Positions 36,301-47,262 are shown, counted from the stretch's first letter. The stretch: 64,000 nucleotides of DNA from Gibbula magus (GCA_936450465.1 OW388302.1:55184959-55248958), one strand, 5' to 3'. Translations and numbers: made by a program. The notes: generated by a model not told the origin, from the sequence alone.

Positions 36301-37698
36301 CTTTGTGGCAACACATCGGTAAAGATCAAGGGAAGAACAAGGAACTTTCAAAAAGGAAGTGTGGGGGATTACATAGGGGAAATTAAAAAAGATTGGATGA
36401 TCTACTTGAAAACATTTGCTCCTGTTCTGTCAATACATTCAACAAAATGTGATTGAGTACTGAAAAAAGTGATGGTCGCGTGGTTTCAAATTTTTTTAGG
36501 AAATAATCATAATAAAATGACGGAATGATAAGTTCACATGCTCTTTCTCCTGTCGCGTACCTGTAGGGAGGTGGCTTTGTAAACCAATTATGCTTTCGAA
36601 GTCAATCCCAAAAGCTTTAGCCTTTTCTCTATTAAAACATTTTTAAAACGGAAGCTTTATTGCAATGATTACTTCTGTCCCACTTTGTGAACCACAATGT
36701 GAAATGGGCTGATGATACCATAATTAATGGTGCAATTCTGTTGTTTCGAATTGTTCTTAATCATAGTTTGAAGTTGAAATATCAAGAAGAGGCTTCTCCT
36801 GTTCTTACCTGCAGACCTGGATTATAAATATCCAATTTTAGAAAAAATCTTTGTCTATTTTATCAACATTTTTTTGCACTAATTGATGCAACAGGTAAGG
36901 TGTTAGACATGCTATCAGTCGTCGATGTTAGTATTTACTTGTTTATGTTTGAAAATATTATTTGAATGAATGTTTTACAGAGTATGCCAAAGGAAAGGAC
37001 CCGACCCCAGTAGAGCGGTTATGTTTTGGAGCTACCGCCGGTTTGGTGGGACAGTCCTCTTCCTACCCTCTTGACATCGTCCGCCGTCGCATGCAAACTG
37101 CAGGTACTTGAGGAATAATATCCATTTTATTATATAATCAGAAGTTAGATACAGAAGTTAGTGGCATAAAGAAGTGTATGATATAACTCAAGTGGGTTGT
37201 CCCTTGGTTAAAGGTATGCTCATAGAGTCACTCATAGAAATATCTTCTCATCCTGGCTCAAAAGCCTTCCTACTAGCTGGTCTTTCAGGATATTCATTAA
37301 ACTAGTTTTACCATGGGCATTGTAAGGCATTTAATTGACACTTCTCTCTCAAAAAATCATTTAGTTAAATATTTTGCACTCATGGTTTTTCTTTCCCTGG
37401 TCTTTACACTTAAAACCAAAACCTAGGAAGCGTGTTTTACCTTTTACTACTGCTTCTCTCACTCTATGACATGTATTATCTGACAGGGGTGACAGGACAC
37501 AGCAAGGACTACACCAGTATCCTGGGAACAGCGAGGCTGGTGGTGAAGGAGGAGGGAATCAGACGCGGACTCTACAAGGGCCTCAGCATGAACTGGATCA
37601 AGGGTCCAATCGCTGTCGGGATCAGCTTCACAACGTTTGACATCTCGGTCCGGTGGCTGCGTACCTTCGAGTTGTTCCACATAGATGATGACAGCTAG
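30268..37698 (+). CDS. SLC25A42: SLC25A42-type mitochondrial coenzyme A carrier, seven coding exons, 343 aa
   Basis: Joined exons are 30268-30399, 31274-31382, 32001-32187, 35413-35529, 36076-36227, 36981-37103 and 37487-37698. Every intron is GT-AG and all phases agree. The protein has three mitochondrial-carrier repeats with signatures PLDRTK (71-76), PLDMVR (167-172) and PLDIVR (262-267), plus EG-x-[16 protein letters not shown] and a late EEG-x-RGLYKGL. Motifs [48 protein letters not shown] and [17 protein letters not shown] match SLC25A42 closely rather than other SLC25 members. In mammals this protein imports coenzyme A into the matrix in exchange for adenine nucleotides across the inner membrane. 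At 343 aa it is slightly longer than the human protein (318 aa, from memory), mainly through a His/Glu-rich N-terminus. The start ATG has G at -3 and +4. There is no sign of decay. Confidence 0.95.
30915..31172 (-). mobile_element. tRNA-derived SINE in intron 1 of the carrier gene
   Basis: On the minus strand the head reads GGGGATGTAGCTCAGTTGG (A box) and later GGTTCAATTCC (B box) with tRNA-like spacing. The body ends in GAATAAAGTG followed by (TTA)n. The acceptor arms do not pair and the anticodon stem is imperfect, so this is a SINE head and not a working tRNA gene. It inserted antisense to the host gene. Confidence 0.85.
31274..31382 (+). CDS. SLC25A42: SLC25A42-type gene, coding exon 2
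   Basis: Residues 45-80 and the first base of codon 81. It contains transmembrane helix 1 and the first carrier signature PLDRTK. The acceptor is TGTTCTAG and the donor is A|GTAAAT. Confidence 0.95.
32001..32187 (+). CDS. SLC25A42: SLC25A42-type gene, coding exon 3
   Basis: Residues 81-142 plus two bases of codon 143. It contains [20 protein letters not shown] and the second helix of carrier repeat 1. The acceptor CCTGTTACAG was chosen over the ACAG 14 bp later because it alone keeps the frame and gives the family's I/V-SS-[KR]-x-[FY]-S segment. Confidence 0.95.
32290..32530. repeat. Degenerate relative of the 8120-8820 MITE family
   Basis: ATAGTATGATAAAGACACAG, TATAATGTTCTATTTATGACC and an ATGACGCCATGTTACCATGA segment resemble, weakly, the motifs of the 8120-8820 cluster. 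It lies in intron 3 of the carrier gene. Confidence 0.35.
32560..33370 (+). repeat. Two ~400-bp tandem units with AGGTCAAAGGTCAAGGTCA motifs
   Basis: Two diverged units (about 32570-32940 and 32975-33370) share TTATTTGGTRTATATCAACT and ATTCAAGGTCAAAGGTCAAG. Each contains several TCAAGGTCA or AGGTCAAAGGTCA strings. It lies in intron 3 of the carrier gene. Confidence 0.75.
33644..34974. mobile_element. hAT-like non-autonomous element in intron 3
   Basis: The left end starts CAGGGGTTCAAAATTTTT and the right end is ATTTATGAACCCCTG, so the terminal repeat is CAGGGGTTCA. Just inside, CTTGCCCCAGGGCAAGTGAC recurs as shorter copies. The length is 1,331 bp with no transposase frame. I cannot find an exact 8-bp duplication next to it, so the hAT label is tentative. 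Confidence 0.6.
34994..35377 (+). mobile_element. MITE, direct copy of an inverted pair, ending 35 bp before exon 4
   Basis: It begins AGAGATTATTACCCT and ends TTCAACCATATGGGTAATAA. The interior includes GCTCGAGCGAGAG and AAAAGTCATATGGCACACTT. An inverted copy is at 40951-41327. The element ends 35 bp before the exon 4 acceptor of the carrier gene. Confidence 0.8.
35413..35529 (+). CDS. SLC25A42: SLC25A42-type gene, coding exon 4
   Basis: Last base of codon 143, residues 144-181 and two bases of codon 182. It contains [20 protein letters not shown] with the second carrier signature. Acceptor TTATGCTACAG; donor AA|GTAAGT. A MITE ends 35 bp upstream. Confidence 0.95.
35785..36062. mobile_element. 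MITE of the GATATCTCCTAGGAGATATC family (copy 2), abutting exon 5
   Basis: It starts with a TTATCACCCAAAACTGTG segment, then AAGCGATATCTCCTAGGAG, AATGCTATGATGCC-type repeats, and ends TTTGGTGAGATTCT at 36062. Only 13 bp separate it from the exon 5 boundary, so the upstream part of that 3' splice site lies within the element. Confidence 0.75.
36076..36227 (+). CDS. SLC25A42: SLC25A42-type gene, coding exon 5
   Basis: Last base of codon 182, residues 183-232 and the first base of codon 233. It contains [20 protein letters not shown] and the helix ending [16 protein letters not shown]. Acceptor CTTTATGTTCAG; donor G|GTAAGA. Confidence 0.95.
36981..37103 (+). CDS. SLC25A42: SLC25A42-type gene, coding exon 6
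   Basis: Residues 233-273 and the first base of codon 274. It contains [20 protein letters not shown] with the third carrier signature and ends RRRMQTA, as in the family. Confidence 0.95.
37487..37698 (+). CDS. SLC25A42: SLC25A42-type gene, terminal coding exon 7
   Basis: Residues 274-343 and stop TAG. It contains [20 protein letters not shown] and FTTFD and ends in an acidic tail, HIDDDS. The frame is open through the upstream intron, but CTGACAG gives the matching phase. Confidence 0.95.
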
Positions 37699-38105
37699 GA
37701 GAGACTGTTGGCTGTTCTGTGATATTCTATACTGTGATGTGACTGATCGGAGTCCACTCTAACTCAGGAGGCTGCTAGTGCTAGTGCTGCTGGATGACCT
37801 TGGTAGAAAGTTTATTGCCTTTAAACTCAAGCCTCGATTTTATTGTTTTGAAAGCTTAGATGTAGAAATGAAATCCCTGTTAGTGCGATGATTAAGAGTA
37901 CAGATAATGGTATTGATACTGTGATTGGATAGTTTGGATTCCAATGAGACTCCTGACTCCTGATCTAGTTGAGGACCGTGTCAGAAGGTCTCACGATGAA
38001 GTCTCTCTTTAAAGATCCACTAACCCCGACCATATCACTTTTCGGTTTTTATTCAAGCATATTCCAAGATGACGAGGATTCCACTTGATATTTATCAATT
38101 CAACC

Positions 38106-38111
38106 AATAAA
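38106..38111 (+). promoter_or_regulatory. Possible poly(A) signal of the carrier gene
   Basis: First AATAAA on the plus strand after the stop codon, about 410 bp downstream. The context looks repetitive, so the real 3' end may differ. Confidence 0.25.
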
Positions 38112-38189
38112 CATCTTTTATAACGCCTTTTTAAAACGCCGCTCAATTACGCCTCATAAAACTTTAGCCGAGAGCGAATTCCGCTTGTT

Positions 38190-39512
38190 TGGCCTTGTGA
38201 CGTAATACACAGGAGTCGCTTGGCGTCTAATGACAGAATCCACTAGATTTAGCCTTACATAACTGCCTAAATAACATATTTACCTGTGTCCTTATCCAAC
38301 TAAATTACATATATACACGCCCCGTAAAACGTACTACAACTGGCAGCAGATGTCAACACTGTTTAGTACTGGATGTGACCATTGCGGGACCCGTAATTCT
38401 GCAATGTGTTTTGGAACAATTCTTATCGTTGCCCAATATGGCGGCGGCACGCATGTCAGATGATGAAGATGTTCAAACGTCACAGAGATCTATTACACAT
38501 TTCATACGGATTATAACGGTGATAACACGCATCATTCATGTTGAATAATTTTTGTTTTCACATTCGTCCTTATGCAAAATAACAAAATATATTTCAGTAT
38601 TTTTGTTTATCAATGTAGCGATATGTGATAAGTGATGTATTTGCGTTATTGACACTCTAACTTAGATAAATATTAAATAAGAGGGGAAATCAACACGACT
38701 GAACTATAGCCGGGGTAAGATTTTTTAAATTGAGAACCAAACAACACATGTACACACGGCAATGGTTAGTTGATCAAAGTTCTATAGTTCCAATACTTTC
38801 ATTTGAAATTGGGAAAGATACGTTTTCCATATTTTTTATCCGAAGTGATTTAAACATTATTTTATTTCCACAAACATATGAATTGACCATCAAAAACTAC
38901 ATGTAATATAAAATGCAAGGTCTTTTATATAACATGCTAGGAAAATGGTAGTGGCATTACACTGAATCTAAGTAATTGTAAATTTACACGACTATAGATT
39001 TAAAGATAGCCCGAATATGTTCTTCTAAAAAGTGTAAACCAGTAACATTGATGAAAATTATAGGATTTTCTTAGTTGTAATGAAACTATTCTATTAGCAC
39101 CATGAGAAATATTGACGCAGTAGATTTCAAGCTATAGACACTCTTCAAACACAAAATCAAGCACAACAAAAACAATTAACTAATAATGGCGTTTATAATT
39201 TAAAAAAATTGCATGATCTTTTTTTATTTTTGAATTTTCAGTTATTCATTTCAAAACATATTTTAGCTTATAAGATAACATAACACTACACTCGATTCGG
39301 AAAAGAACAAATCTAAAATCAGCGGTTGAATATCAAAACATGCTCCTAAAACTCTGAAATTACTCCCTACAGACGCACAAATACCCATTCTATCGGAAAC
39401 TTGTAATGTCAAAACGTTCTTATCATGTTTTAAACGAATTATCGACGAAAATCGGCAAATCGCCTAAGGATTTCATTAAGCAACTCCTGTGTATGACGTC
39501 ACATCGCTAACG
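38190..39512. mobile_element. Inverted-repeat element, ~1.3 kb
   Basis: TGTGACGTAATACACAGGAG at about 38196 is matched in inverted orientation by CTCCTGTGTATGACGTCACA at about 39485. Similarity extends a little further inwards. Outer ends and target duplication are not clear and the true element may be larger. Confidence 0.45.
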
Positions 39513-39514
39513 AA

Positions 39515-40180
39515 GGTTATGCTACACTGAGGGGCCGCGGCAAACTGTTTCAAGAATGAGATAATGAGCAGGCTAAATTTACTCACTTTGAAGGGCTATA
39601 TCTTAATGAGTAGGTGACGCTTCGAAATAATCGTTTGTGTTTTGCTTACTTGAAAGTATTGTCTATATGAATAAACGAATCAACATGAAAATAACAGAGA
39701 GATGATATTATCTTTAAGAACATTGGTACTGAAACTGATACTGTGATTAGAGTGTTTGGATATTTGGTATTTTGCTGTTGTGGTTGAAAGGTTTTGGTAG
39801 GCAGTCATAAATCTCAACCTGATTCTTCTTGAAATCAGTTGTAGTAAGGGCTGGGATGGACCCAGTGTTTAGTTCTCTTACAACAACTTGGTAAACAGCT
39901 GTGTAATGTTCAGCTTCAAGACTCAAATACAGGATGTTCTTTACTAACATATGTATGTTATATCATGTTTATCATGTGTTAATATATTAATAAGACACTA
40001 CACCTTTTTGATTGTGAAGTTGACAGTTGTTGTTTAGGCTGTTAGAATGAATCAAGTATAGCTGTAAGTATTGAACCAGGTTTCCGTCCCAGCCGTACTG
40101 TAATGATTTAGGTGCAGATAATAACTTTTGTACTTTGCGAACATATGGAGTCCTGCTGAACACTGTGATATATAGGATAG
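39515..40180. other. Unassigned intergenic DNA
   Basis: No gene, RNA or element boundary supported. Confidence 0.4.
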
Positions 40181-40326
40181 GTTCACTGATCTGATAGTAC
40201 AATGTATTACAGGAGGGCTGTTGATCACGATACACCCACCATGAGTGATATAGGTTCACTGATCTGATAGTACAATGTATTACAGGAGGGCTGTTGATCA
40301 CGATACACCCACCATGAGTGCCATAT
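40181..40326. repeat. 73-bp tandem duplication
   Basis: Two virtually identical 73-bp copies start GTTCACTGATCTGATAGTAC at 40181 and 40254. The near identity implies a recent event. Confidence 0.9.
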
Positions 40327-40950
40327 AAACTTAGTTGTAGATACAGATGAAAGAAAGTCGTTTCCAAGTAGTTTCCAAAGGGATGACCTAACCTAAAGTG
40401 AATGACATTGAGACTGTGATGAGATATTGTGAAGTCTTCAAACACCTAGTCCTAAAATACTGTTGTCGCTGATAGAGGAAATGAGACATGGATTTATTGA
40501 TGGAGAGTTCCATACTGAACAGACTGCAGCCGATCCACAATCTGATGGACAGTGATGGCAGTGTAGGTGGAAGTCCAAGTCATAAGCATACATCTGTTAG
40601 CTGTAGTAAATAGAATGAATGATCCTCTTGAATGAAATCCCGCTGCTGATGTGGATAGAAACAATGAACTTACTGGTAGCAATGATTGGAGGATAATTCT
40701 AAGGATCATTTACAATGTATTCATCGAGGATGTGTGAGGGGTATGTTATTGAGTGATAAAGCACTGCCTTTGTTTCTAGTTGAGTATAATAAACAGACTA
40801 TCACAGGGCTAAGATTGGTTTTTAGATACGTCAACAGCGATATATTAAACTGATAGTAAGTTCCATTGTTATTTTCACTTGTGACTAAGACGGGTATCTA
40901 TTTTCAAACATAGATGTAGATATTTCACCTGCAACCATACAGTAATCAGT

Positions 40951-41327
40951 ATTATTACCCATATGGTTGAAAATAGTTGAGTTAATATTATATATGAGCA
41001 CATGTACACATATCACATTTGACTAGCAACCATTGTTTCAACTCGACTTCCCGCATTTTGTCGTCTGTGACGTCATAAAATGATTGTTCGTGACGTCACT
41101 GTAGCCGCCACAAGAGAAGTGAGCTGTTTCCTGACTATTTTTATTTGAAGATGAAATTGAATAGAATGGGTAATAAAGAAATTATTACACTCGAAAGTGT
41201 GCTAATTGACTTTTACAAAACTTTAATAATTTATGTATAACCCTCGTTCTCGCTCGGGCAATAAAAAAATTCACACTCATTCATAAAAGTCATAGGACAC
41301 ACTTCCTCGGGTAATAATCTCTGTTTA
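40951..41327 (-). mobile_element. MITE, inverted copy of 34994-35377
   Basis: It starts TTATTACCCATATGGTTGAA and ends CGGGTAATAATCTCTG. The interior includes TCTCGCTCGGGCAATA and TTTGTCGTCTGTGACGTCA, the reverse complement of the element at 34994-35377 with moderate divergence. Confidence 0.8.
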
Positions 41328-41400
41328 ACAACTGTAGTATGATATTGAACAGCAGATAGCTAATCATCTGTACCAGCAGAGAAGTACCATCCTAAGCTCC

Positions 41401-41692
41401 GGGCGGGATAGCGCAGTGGTTAGCGCGTTCGACCTCGGATCAAGAGGTCACGGCAACTTTGTCTGCAGTAGAGAACTGTTCTACACCCAGTAAGGTTTGG
41501 TTGCAATGCTGCACTGAATCTCAGCGTTGTGCGACCTATGGTTCGCTACTTCCAGCCGCTGCTCGCAGGTTTCACCGCAGTGCATAGCCACATGGCGTTG
41601 CAGGCTTTCTCCCTGCCATAATACTAGCAGCCGCGATGTAAGTGAAATACTCTTGAAAGCGGCGTTAAACCCCAACTCACTCCCTTGTGGGG
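41401..41692 (+). mobile_element. tRNA-derived SINE with a GCGGCGTTAAAC tail
   Basis: The head reads GGGCGGGATAGCGCAGTGG, then TTAGCGCGTTCGACCTCGG (A box and tRNA-like stem; the B box is eroded). The body includes TTTCACCGCAGTGCATAGCC. The 3' end reads GCGGCGTTAAACCCCAACTC then ACTCCC. I associate this tail type with molluscan SINEs, from memory. Confidence 0.8.
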
Positions 41693-41775
41693 TTCACTGC
41701 ACTGCATAACCACGATGATCTTGCAGCTTCTCTTCCTCCTGTGATTGAGATACTCTTGACATTCTTGAATTAATC
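41693..41775 (+). mobile_element. Partial second copy of the same SINE body
   Basis: GGTTCACTGCACTGCATAAC and GAGATACTCTTGACATTCTT resemble, in order, the 3' half of the SINE at 41401-41692. This suggests a diverged tandem partial copy. Confidence 0.5.
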
Positions 41776-42141
41776 CTTACCTTAGATCAGCCACTGTTTT
41801 GCATCATGTGTGAATTGTGTGCTAATTTCCCCCCGTATTGATGTTAAGTATTTCTAGTAACTTTTTCATGTTTGTTAACCACATTTTATCATTTGTGATC
41901 TATTTCAATGTGTTAGATATACAGATATTTCTACATTGTTGTACGATATCACAATGGTGCTATTAACATCAATTGAGGGCTTGCTACATTTTCATAAAAC
42001 ACGAACCTGTGGACGTAAAGATATTTTATTACATCTTTCATTAAATTGGTTTGAAGATTTCACACATAACAGGCACATTTTTAGCTGATGTTGATGACGT
42101 TTAGGGTATTTTGTAAATAATGAATGACTTGAGCAAATGTG

Positions 42142-42201
42142 TGAGTGAGTGAGTTATTGTTTAACGCCGCTTCGGCAGTATTGCAGCCATTAGCGGCGAG
42201 T
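42142..42201 (-). mobile_element. 5'-truncated SINE with 8-bp target duplication
   Basis: TGAGTGAGTGAGTTATTGTT then TAACGCCGC is the minus-strand form of a GCGGCGTTAAAC...CTCACTC tail. It is flanked by CAAATGTG at 42134-42141 and 42202-42209. Confidence 0.75.
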
Positions 42202-42773
42202 CAAATGTGCGAGTGTATGGCATTGAGATGGAAGTTTTGTTTCATAGGGACACTCATTAAAGCTTTTCTTTAAAGAAGTAAAAGCATTAGAAATCTTAAA
42301 AATATTGTGTTGAGATGTCTTGATTAATGAGAATTGTAAGTTTAAATTTGATGATGTCATAATATATTTATCCTCAACCTTATCTTACCTAAATCTCAGC
42401 TACCGAGGCAATGGTTATACTGTTTGATAGTTGGATGAAAATATGTGTGTTTGAGAGATGATAAAGAAAACAAAGAGAACATTACGTATACTCTAACAAC
42501 AGAGCACAAACCTGGTTATGCTGCTATACAGTTTGATATTACCTTAGTCAACCATTCACCTCATGTATTAAACATTTTATTCTTGAAAAATGTTTTGGAT
42601 ATATCTTGTATTCAGTTTTTTTTAATAAGCGGATTATGAGATTTAGATTTGATGTTTGTTAGAACTCATATTCAATAATTACCTCCCTTTATGGGCAAAC
42701 CCATCAGTTTTGATGATTTCACAATTGTACATTCTTCTGTAAGTCAGAACACAGCACAATTTCACAATAATAT

Positions 42774-43215
42774 ATCATCCAAAAAACCCTGTTCAACAGG
42801 AGATATTGCTTGTGTGAGAGCAAGTTTTGACAGTATTTTTTTAACAATGCCCTGTGAGCCTGTCACCACTGTCACATGACATCACAATGCTTTTACTTCA
42901 TCAAGAGATGACTCACAATGCTATGACATGAAAAAACTGATGGCATCACAATGCCTTGGTGTCACAAACATAATGATGTCACAATGCTATGACATCATGC
43001 ACTGGAAGTGTAATGGCTGTGCTGGGTTCAGAGATAGATATTGTTCATTGAATGTAACATAAGATTTTAGATGGTGAAAAGAATCTCACCCATGCATCTT
43101 CTGACATCAAATATATCAACACTTGTTTATGAAAGTCAACTATCCTTGGCAAGCCTCGTAACCTTTTTCAACTCGTGTTTATACACTTGGTATCAGAAGA
43201 CACTTGGGCGAGATC
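42774..43215. mobile_element. MITE of the GATATCTCC family (copy 3)
   Basis: Starts ATCATCCAAAAAACCC then GTTCAACAGGAGATATTGC; followed by AATGCTATGACAT repeats and a terminal inverted pair around TCTTCTGACATCAAATATAT and GGTATCAGAAGACACTTGG. Confidence 0.7.
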
Positions 43216-43269
43216 TTCTTAGATACACAGATCATATAGTGCCAGTTGCAAGCTGCTAAGATAATCACA

Positions 43270-43445
43270 ATATTGTATTGTACGAGGGCAATCATATCAA
43301 GGTTCATATTTTTCATACAGCAATGATGTAGAGCACAATATCACATTGTCATAGTGACATGATGTTATTAGAGTATTATGATGTCACATTTCGTCTTTGA
43401 CACTGCGTCCTAAATGCGACAATGGCGGGTAGCATGCCAAGGCTT
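43270..43445. mobile_element. Partial copy of the 8120-8820 MITE family
   Basis: GAGGGCAATCATATCAAGG, TTCATATTTTTCATAC, CACATTGTCATAGTGACATG and CACTGCGTCCTAAATGCG follow the same order as in 8120-8460 and 11919-12050. Confidence 0.65.
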
Positions 43446-43449
43446 GAAA

Positions 43450-45137
43450 GAAAAGTTTGTAATGTTTTCCTGACTTCAGTAATATTTAGAACATTAAATA
43501 GGCGGATGCTTGGTCCCAACCTTTTGAGTTTTGTCTGTGAACCAAGACTCCCTCCCCCAATAATTAATACTGCCTATTTATCGGTAAAAATAAAATCTGG
43601 TTTCACTGAGTGAAATAGCCTGTTATTCTACTATATCATATGACATCATAATTATTGTTGACGCCATGTCAAAGGAAGTGATCATTTACAAATCCTGCAT
43701 TATATTGGGAATGTAACAGCATAAAGCCGTCGGACATAATACCTGCTATCTTGTATCAGCTGTTACATGCAACCAAACAATCTAACATATTTGAGTGATT
43801 ATGTGATTTGCATACTTTAGATTTTGCGAGAACAACTCAAGTTGTGTCATCATTGTGGGAGGTGCACATTCATCTCCAAACCAGTCGACAAAAAAACAAT
43901 TGGGTATTATATTTGATACACAGATGTCATTTACAGTTATATTAATATTTATTCTGCTGAAAGTTCAATTGCATGTGCTGATAGTTGAGGCAAATTTGGA
44001 TGCAGAAAAGTCATTTTGATGGCAAACGTCAAAGCGCATGTGTCGACTCCACCCTTGTTACCAAAGATTACAATTGCTTTTTTCATATTTTGCATTATAT
44101 GGATGAAGCAGAAAGCGCTATTTACATACTTGTCCTGTGTCAAGATGTTTTGATTGTTTGATTGTATAGTCATATTATGTTTGGTACCTTATTACTCAGT
44201 TTGTTTGTGATTTGTTACTGGTAGATTTGTTACTGTGAAGCAGTGGTCGAACCTACCGAAGCCGCACACATAATCAAATAAACACCATATTTTCAAATAT
44301 CCTTGTTTGTATTCTTTTTTAGTCCTGCATCGTATTGGCTCGGGTTTGTTAGTTACCCGTATGTCTCCAGCTTCAATAGTGGGATATTTACAGCTTCAAT
44401 AGTACCAACCTCCAGATGACTATGACAAAAGAAAACAACTGAAGAACATAGCTTTAGTTTATTGCAGTGAACATTTTGCATTTGTCATGATTACAAGTCA
44501 ACAGCACACTCATGGTTCAGACACAAATAAATGCTTGTTAGGAATAAAATTATGTTAGTAAACACTTTGATATTCGTCAGAGATTATGTGATAATTGATG
44601 AAATATTTAACTCTCTGTTGAGTTATATAATTGGTCATTCTCACCTCCAATCTGATTGGTCCAGTCATTTTCCCAGTGTTGCATCCAGATTAGAGTGATA
44701 TCCCACTGTGACCAAAAGATGAGACCCGACACAAAGCAGGGAGACTCAAATGTTGACTAAAGACTTAATAATACTGTTGTGGTCACAACAATACTCTTCA
44801 CTTTCCAGTCACAGGTTATCAAGCATAAATCTTCAGTTAAGCACAATCAGGAGTCAATCCCGCAGCCTGGATGCAACACGGACATCCTCATTTTTCATAC
44901 AGTATCGCTTGAATACAAAGTTCAAGTAAGATGATTTTTGTTGAAAATACTAAGGTATATTCATGATTAAATGGGTTTTTGTTACAAAGAAGTATTCACT
45001 TCAATTAAAGAACGTTATATCTTCAAAATAAAACTACTCTAAACTATTCTTGTAGAAAATAAAATAGTTATCCGTTTGGCACATGCTTTATCACAATATC
45101 TCTACATAACAGTATGTAGTTTAGGAAGGAGTACTAT
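43450..45137. other. Unassigned intergenic DNA
   Basis: No supported gene or RNA. GCTTCAATAGT occurs twice within 35 bp near 44370-44400. Confidence 0.4.
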
Positions 45138-46221
45138 CTGATAATAGCTTACACCCTTACACTAGTGAGTGTACTTTATGATAGCTTACACCCTTACACT
45201 AGTGAGTGTACTTTATGATAGCTTACACCCTTACACTAGTGAGTGTACTTTATGATAGCTTACACCCTTACACTAGTGAGTGTACTTTATGATAGCTTAC
45301 ACCCTTACACTAGTGAGTGTACTTTATGATAGCTTACACCCTTACACTAGTGAGTGTACTTTATGATAGCTTACACCCTTACACTAGTGAGTGTACTTTA
45401 TGATAGCTTACACCCACTAGTGAGTAGTTTATGATAGCTTACACCCTTACACTAGTGAGTGTACTTTATGATAGCTTACACCCTTACACTAGTGAGTGTA
45501 CTTTATGATAGCTTACACCCTTACACTAGTGAGTGTACTTTATGATAGCTTACACCCTTACACTAGTGAGTGTACTTTATGATAGCTTACACCCACTAGT
45601 GAGTGTACTTTATGATAGCTAACACCCTTACACTAGTGAGTGTACTTTATGATAGCTTACACCCTTACACTAGTGAGTGTACTTTATGATAGCTTACACC
45701 CTTACACTAGTGAGTGTACTTTATGATAGCTTACACCCTTACACTAGTGAGTGTACTTTATGATAGCTTACACCCTTACACTAGTGAGTGTACTTTATGA
45801 TAGCTTACACCCTTACACTAGTGAGTGTACTTTATGATAGCTTACACCCTTACACTAGTGAGTGTACTTTATGATAGCTTACACCCTTACACTAGTGAGT
45901 GTACTTTATGATAGCTTACACCCACTAGTGAGTGTACTTTATGATAGCTTACACCCTTACACTAGTGAGTGTACTTTATGATAGCTTACACCCACTAGTG
46001 AGTGTACTTTATGATAGCTTACACCCTTACACTAGTGAGTGTACTTTATGATAGCTTACACCCACTAGTGAGTGTACTTTATGATAGCTTACACCCTTAC
46101 ACTAGTGAGTGTACTTTATGATAGCTTACACCCACTAGTGAGTACTTTATGATAGCTTACACCCTTACACTAGTGAGTGTACTTTATGATAGCTTACACC
46201 CACTAGTGAGTGTACTTTATG
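45138..46221. repeat. 37-bp satellite with 31-bp variants, about 30 copies
   Basis: The main unit is 37 bp, containing GATAGCTTACACCCTTACAC and TAGTGAGTGTACTTTAT. A shorter 31-bp form lacks TTACAC. From about 45880 to the end the two forms mostly alternate, giving a 68-bp dimer repeated about five times. Copies are nearly identical. CACTAGTG in each unit is an 8-bp palindrome. Confidence 0.97.
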
Positions 46222-46224
46222 CAA

Positions 46225-47185
46225 ATTGGCAAGGTTCAGTTCACATTACGTCAAGCACAAAAGGATCAAGTTGAAAGTTGTCAAAGCCCCAAGGTGACTG
46301 ACTGTAAATTATATTTTTGTGACACTTTTGAAATCAACACTATTTCAAAGTATGGGGTTTATCATGGCAAAAGATACAATGGAATTATACCGGCTTATGG
46401 ATTAAAGATGTATTTCATAAATGCAGGTCAAAGCTTTTCCAATAATAATTTTAAAAAATATATATAATATATTATTGTGAATGAAAACAATAGATTTCTG
46501 TTTAACAGATAAACGTTTCCAAAGGAGTGTATTTTTAACTGGGAAAATAAGCATTGTTTGACTCAGATATAAATATGTGTATGTTTGTGGTATCTTCCCT
46601 TGGTTTGGAAGCAGACAAGTATTCATAACATACAGTCTTCCAGTAATTATTGCCTCATCACTAAAAGAAGATTCCACATTAGAAATCCAACCACCCGTCC
46701 TTCAACTGAAAAGCTTTCTTATAAACTATTGGCACTGACCATATTTAGCAGCTGAAGCATATTCATTGTAGATCATATATCTATGTATATATATTTAATG
46801 ACTATTACAAATCATTAATTTCACTGTCAAAATGAAAGAAGCATACTCTCAGATTACATGTGCCTCAGTCAAATTGAGTCTTAACAAATTTCCATTGTTA
46901 TGAGTTAGCTCCCCTTCAAAGGGGAATATCTTACTTGGCAACCCCTTTGAATTGATCAAAACACCCCCAAAACACTTACTACGTTAATGCAGTTAATTGC
47001 TGAAATGAATGTATAAATATACTCAAAAATACATTGTACAAATAAATAAATGCTGACATGGAATGAATAAGGACATCAAAGTCTTATTCAAATGAAATTG
47101 TCCAATATGGTGTACTTGCTTGGAAGACTGACTAACTCCATTAGCCCATTCCTAATTCACACTGTATTCAAATCAGAAATGTTCT
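46225..47185. other. Unassigned intergenic DNA
   Basis: AT-rich, no supported gene. A small GGGGA hairpin-like motif (AGCTCCCCTTCAAAGGGG) sits near 46907. Confidence 0.35.
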
Positions 47186-47188
47186 CCA

Positions 47189-47262
47189 GACTGCTTTATG
47201 AATATGACTTCCTCAAGAATCCTATTCTTCAAGCTCCTCTACAGTTGAGTCAGTCGAGATGC
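47189..47262 (-). pseudogene. Diverged duplicate of the hinderin terminal exon (copy A)
   Basis: On the minus strand it carries GTAGAGGAGCTTGAAGAA then TAGGATTCTTGAGGAAGTC. This aligns with the end of the last hinderin exon (VEELEESRILEEV...) except for a 2-bp loss that brings an early stop. It lies about 270 bp past the real stop, between intergenic DNA and copy B. Confidence 0.6.

Noticed and set aside
41408..41480. tRNA gene on the plus strand
   Set aside because: The head is tRNA-like, but the T-arm/B box is eroded and it continues into a SINE body.
45138..46221. CRISPR-like array
   Set aside because: A contiguous 37/31-bp satellite with no spacers.
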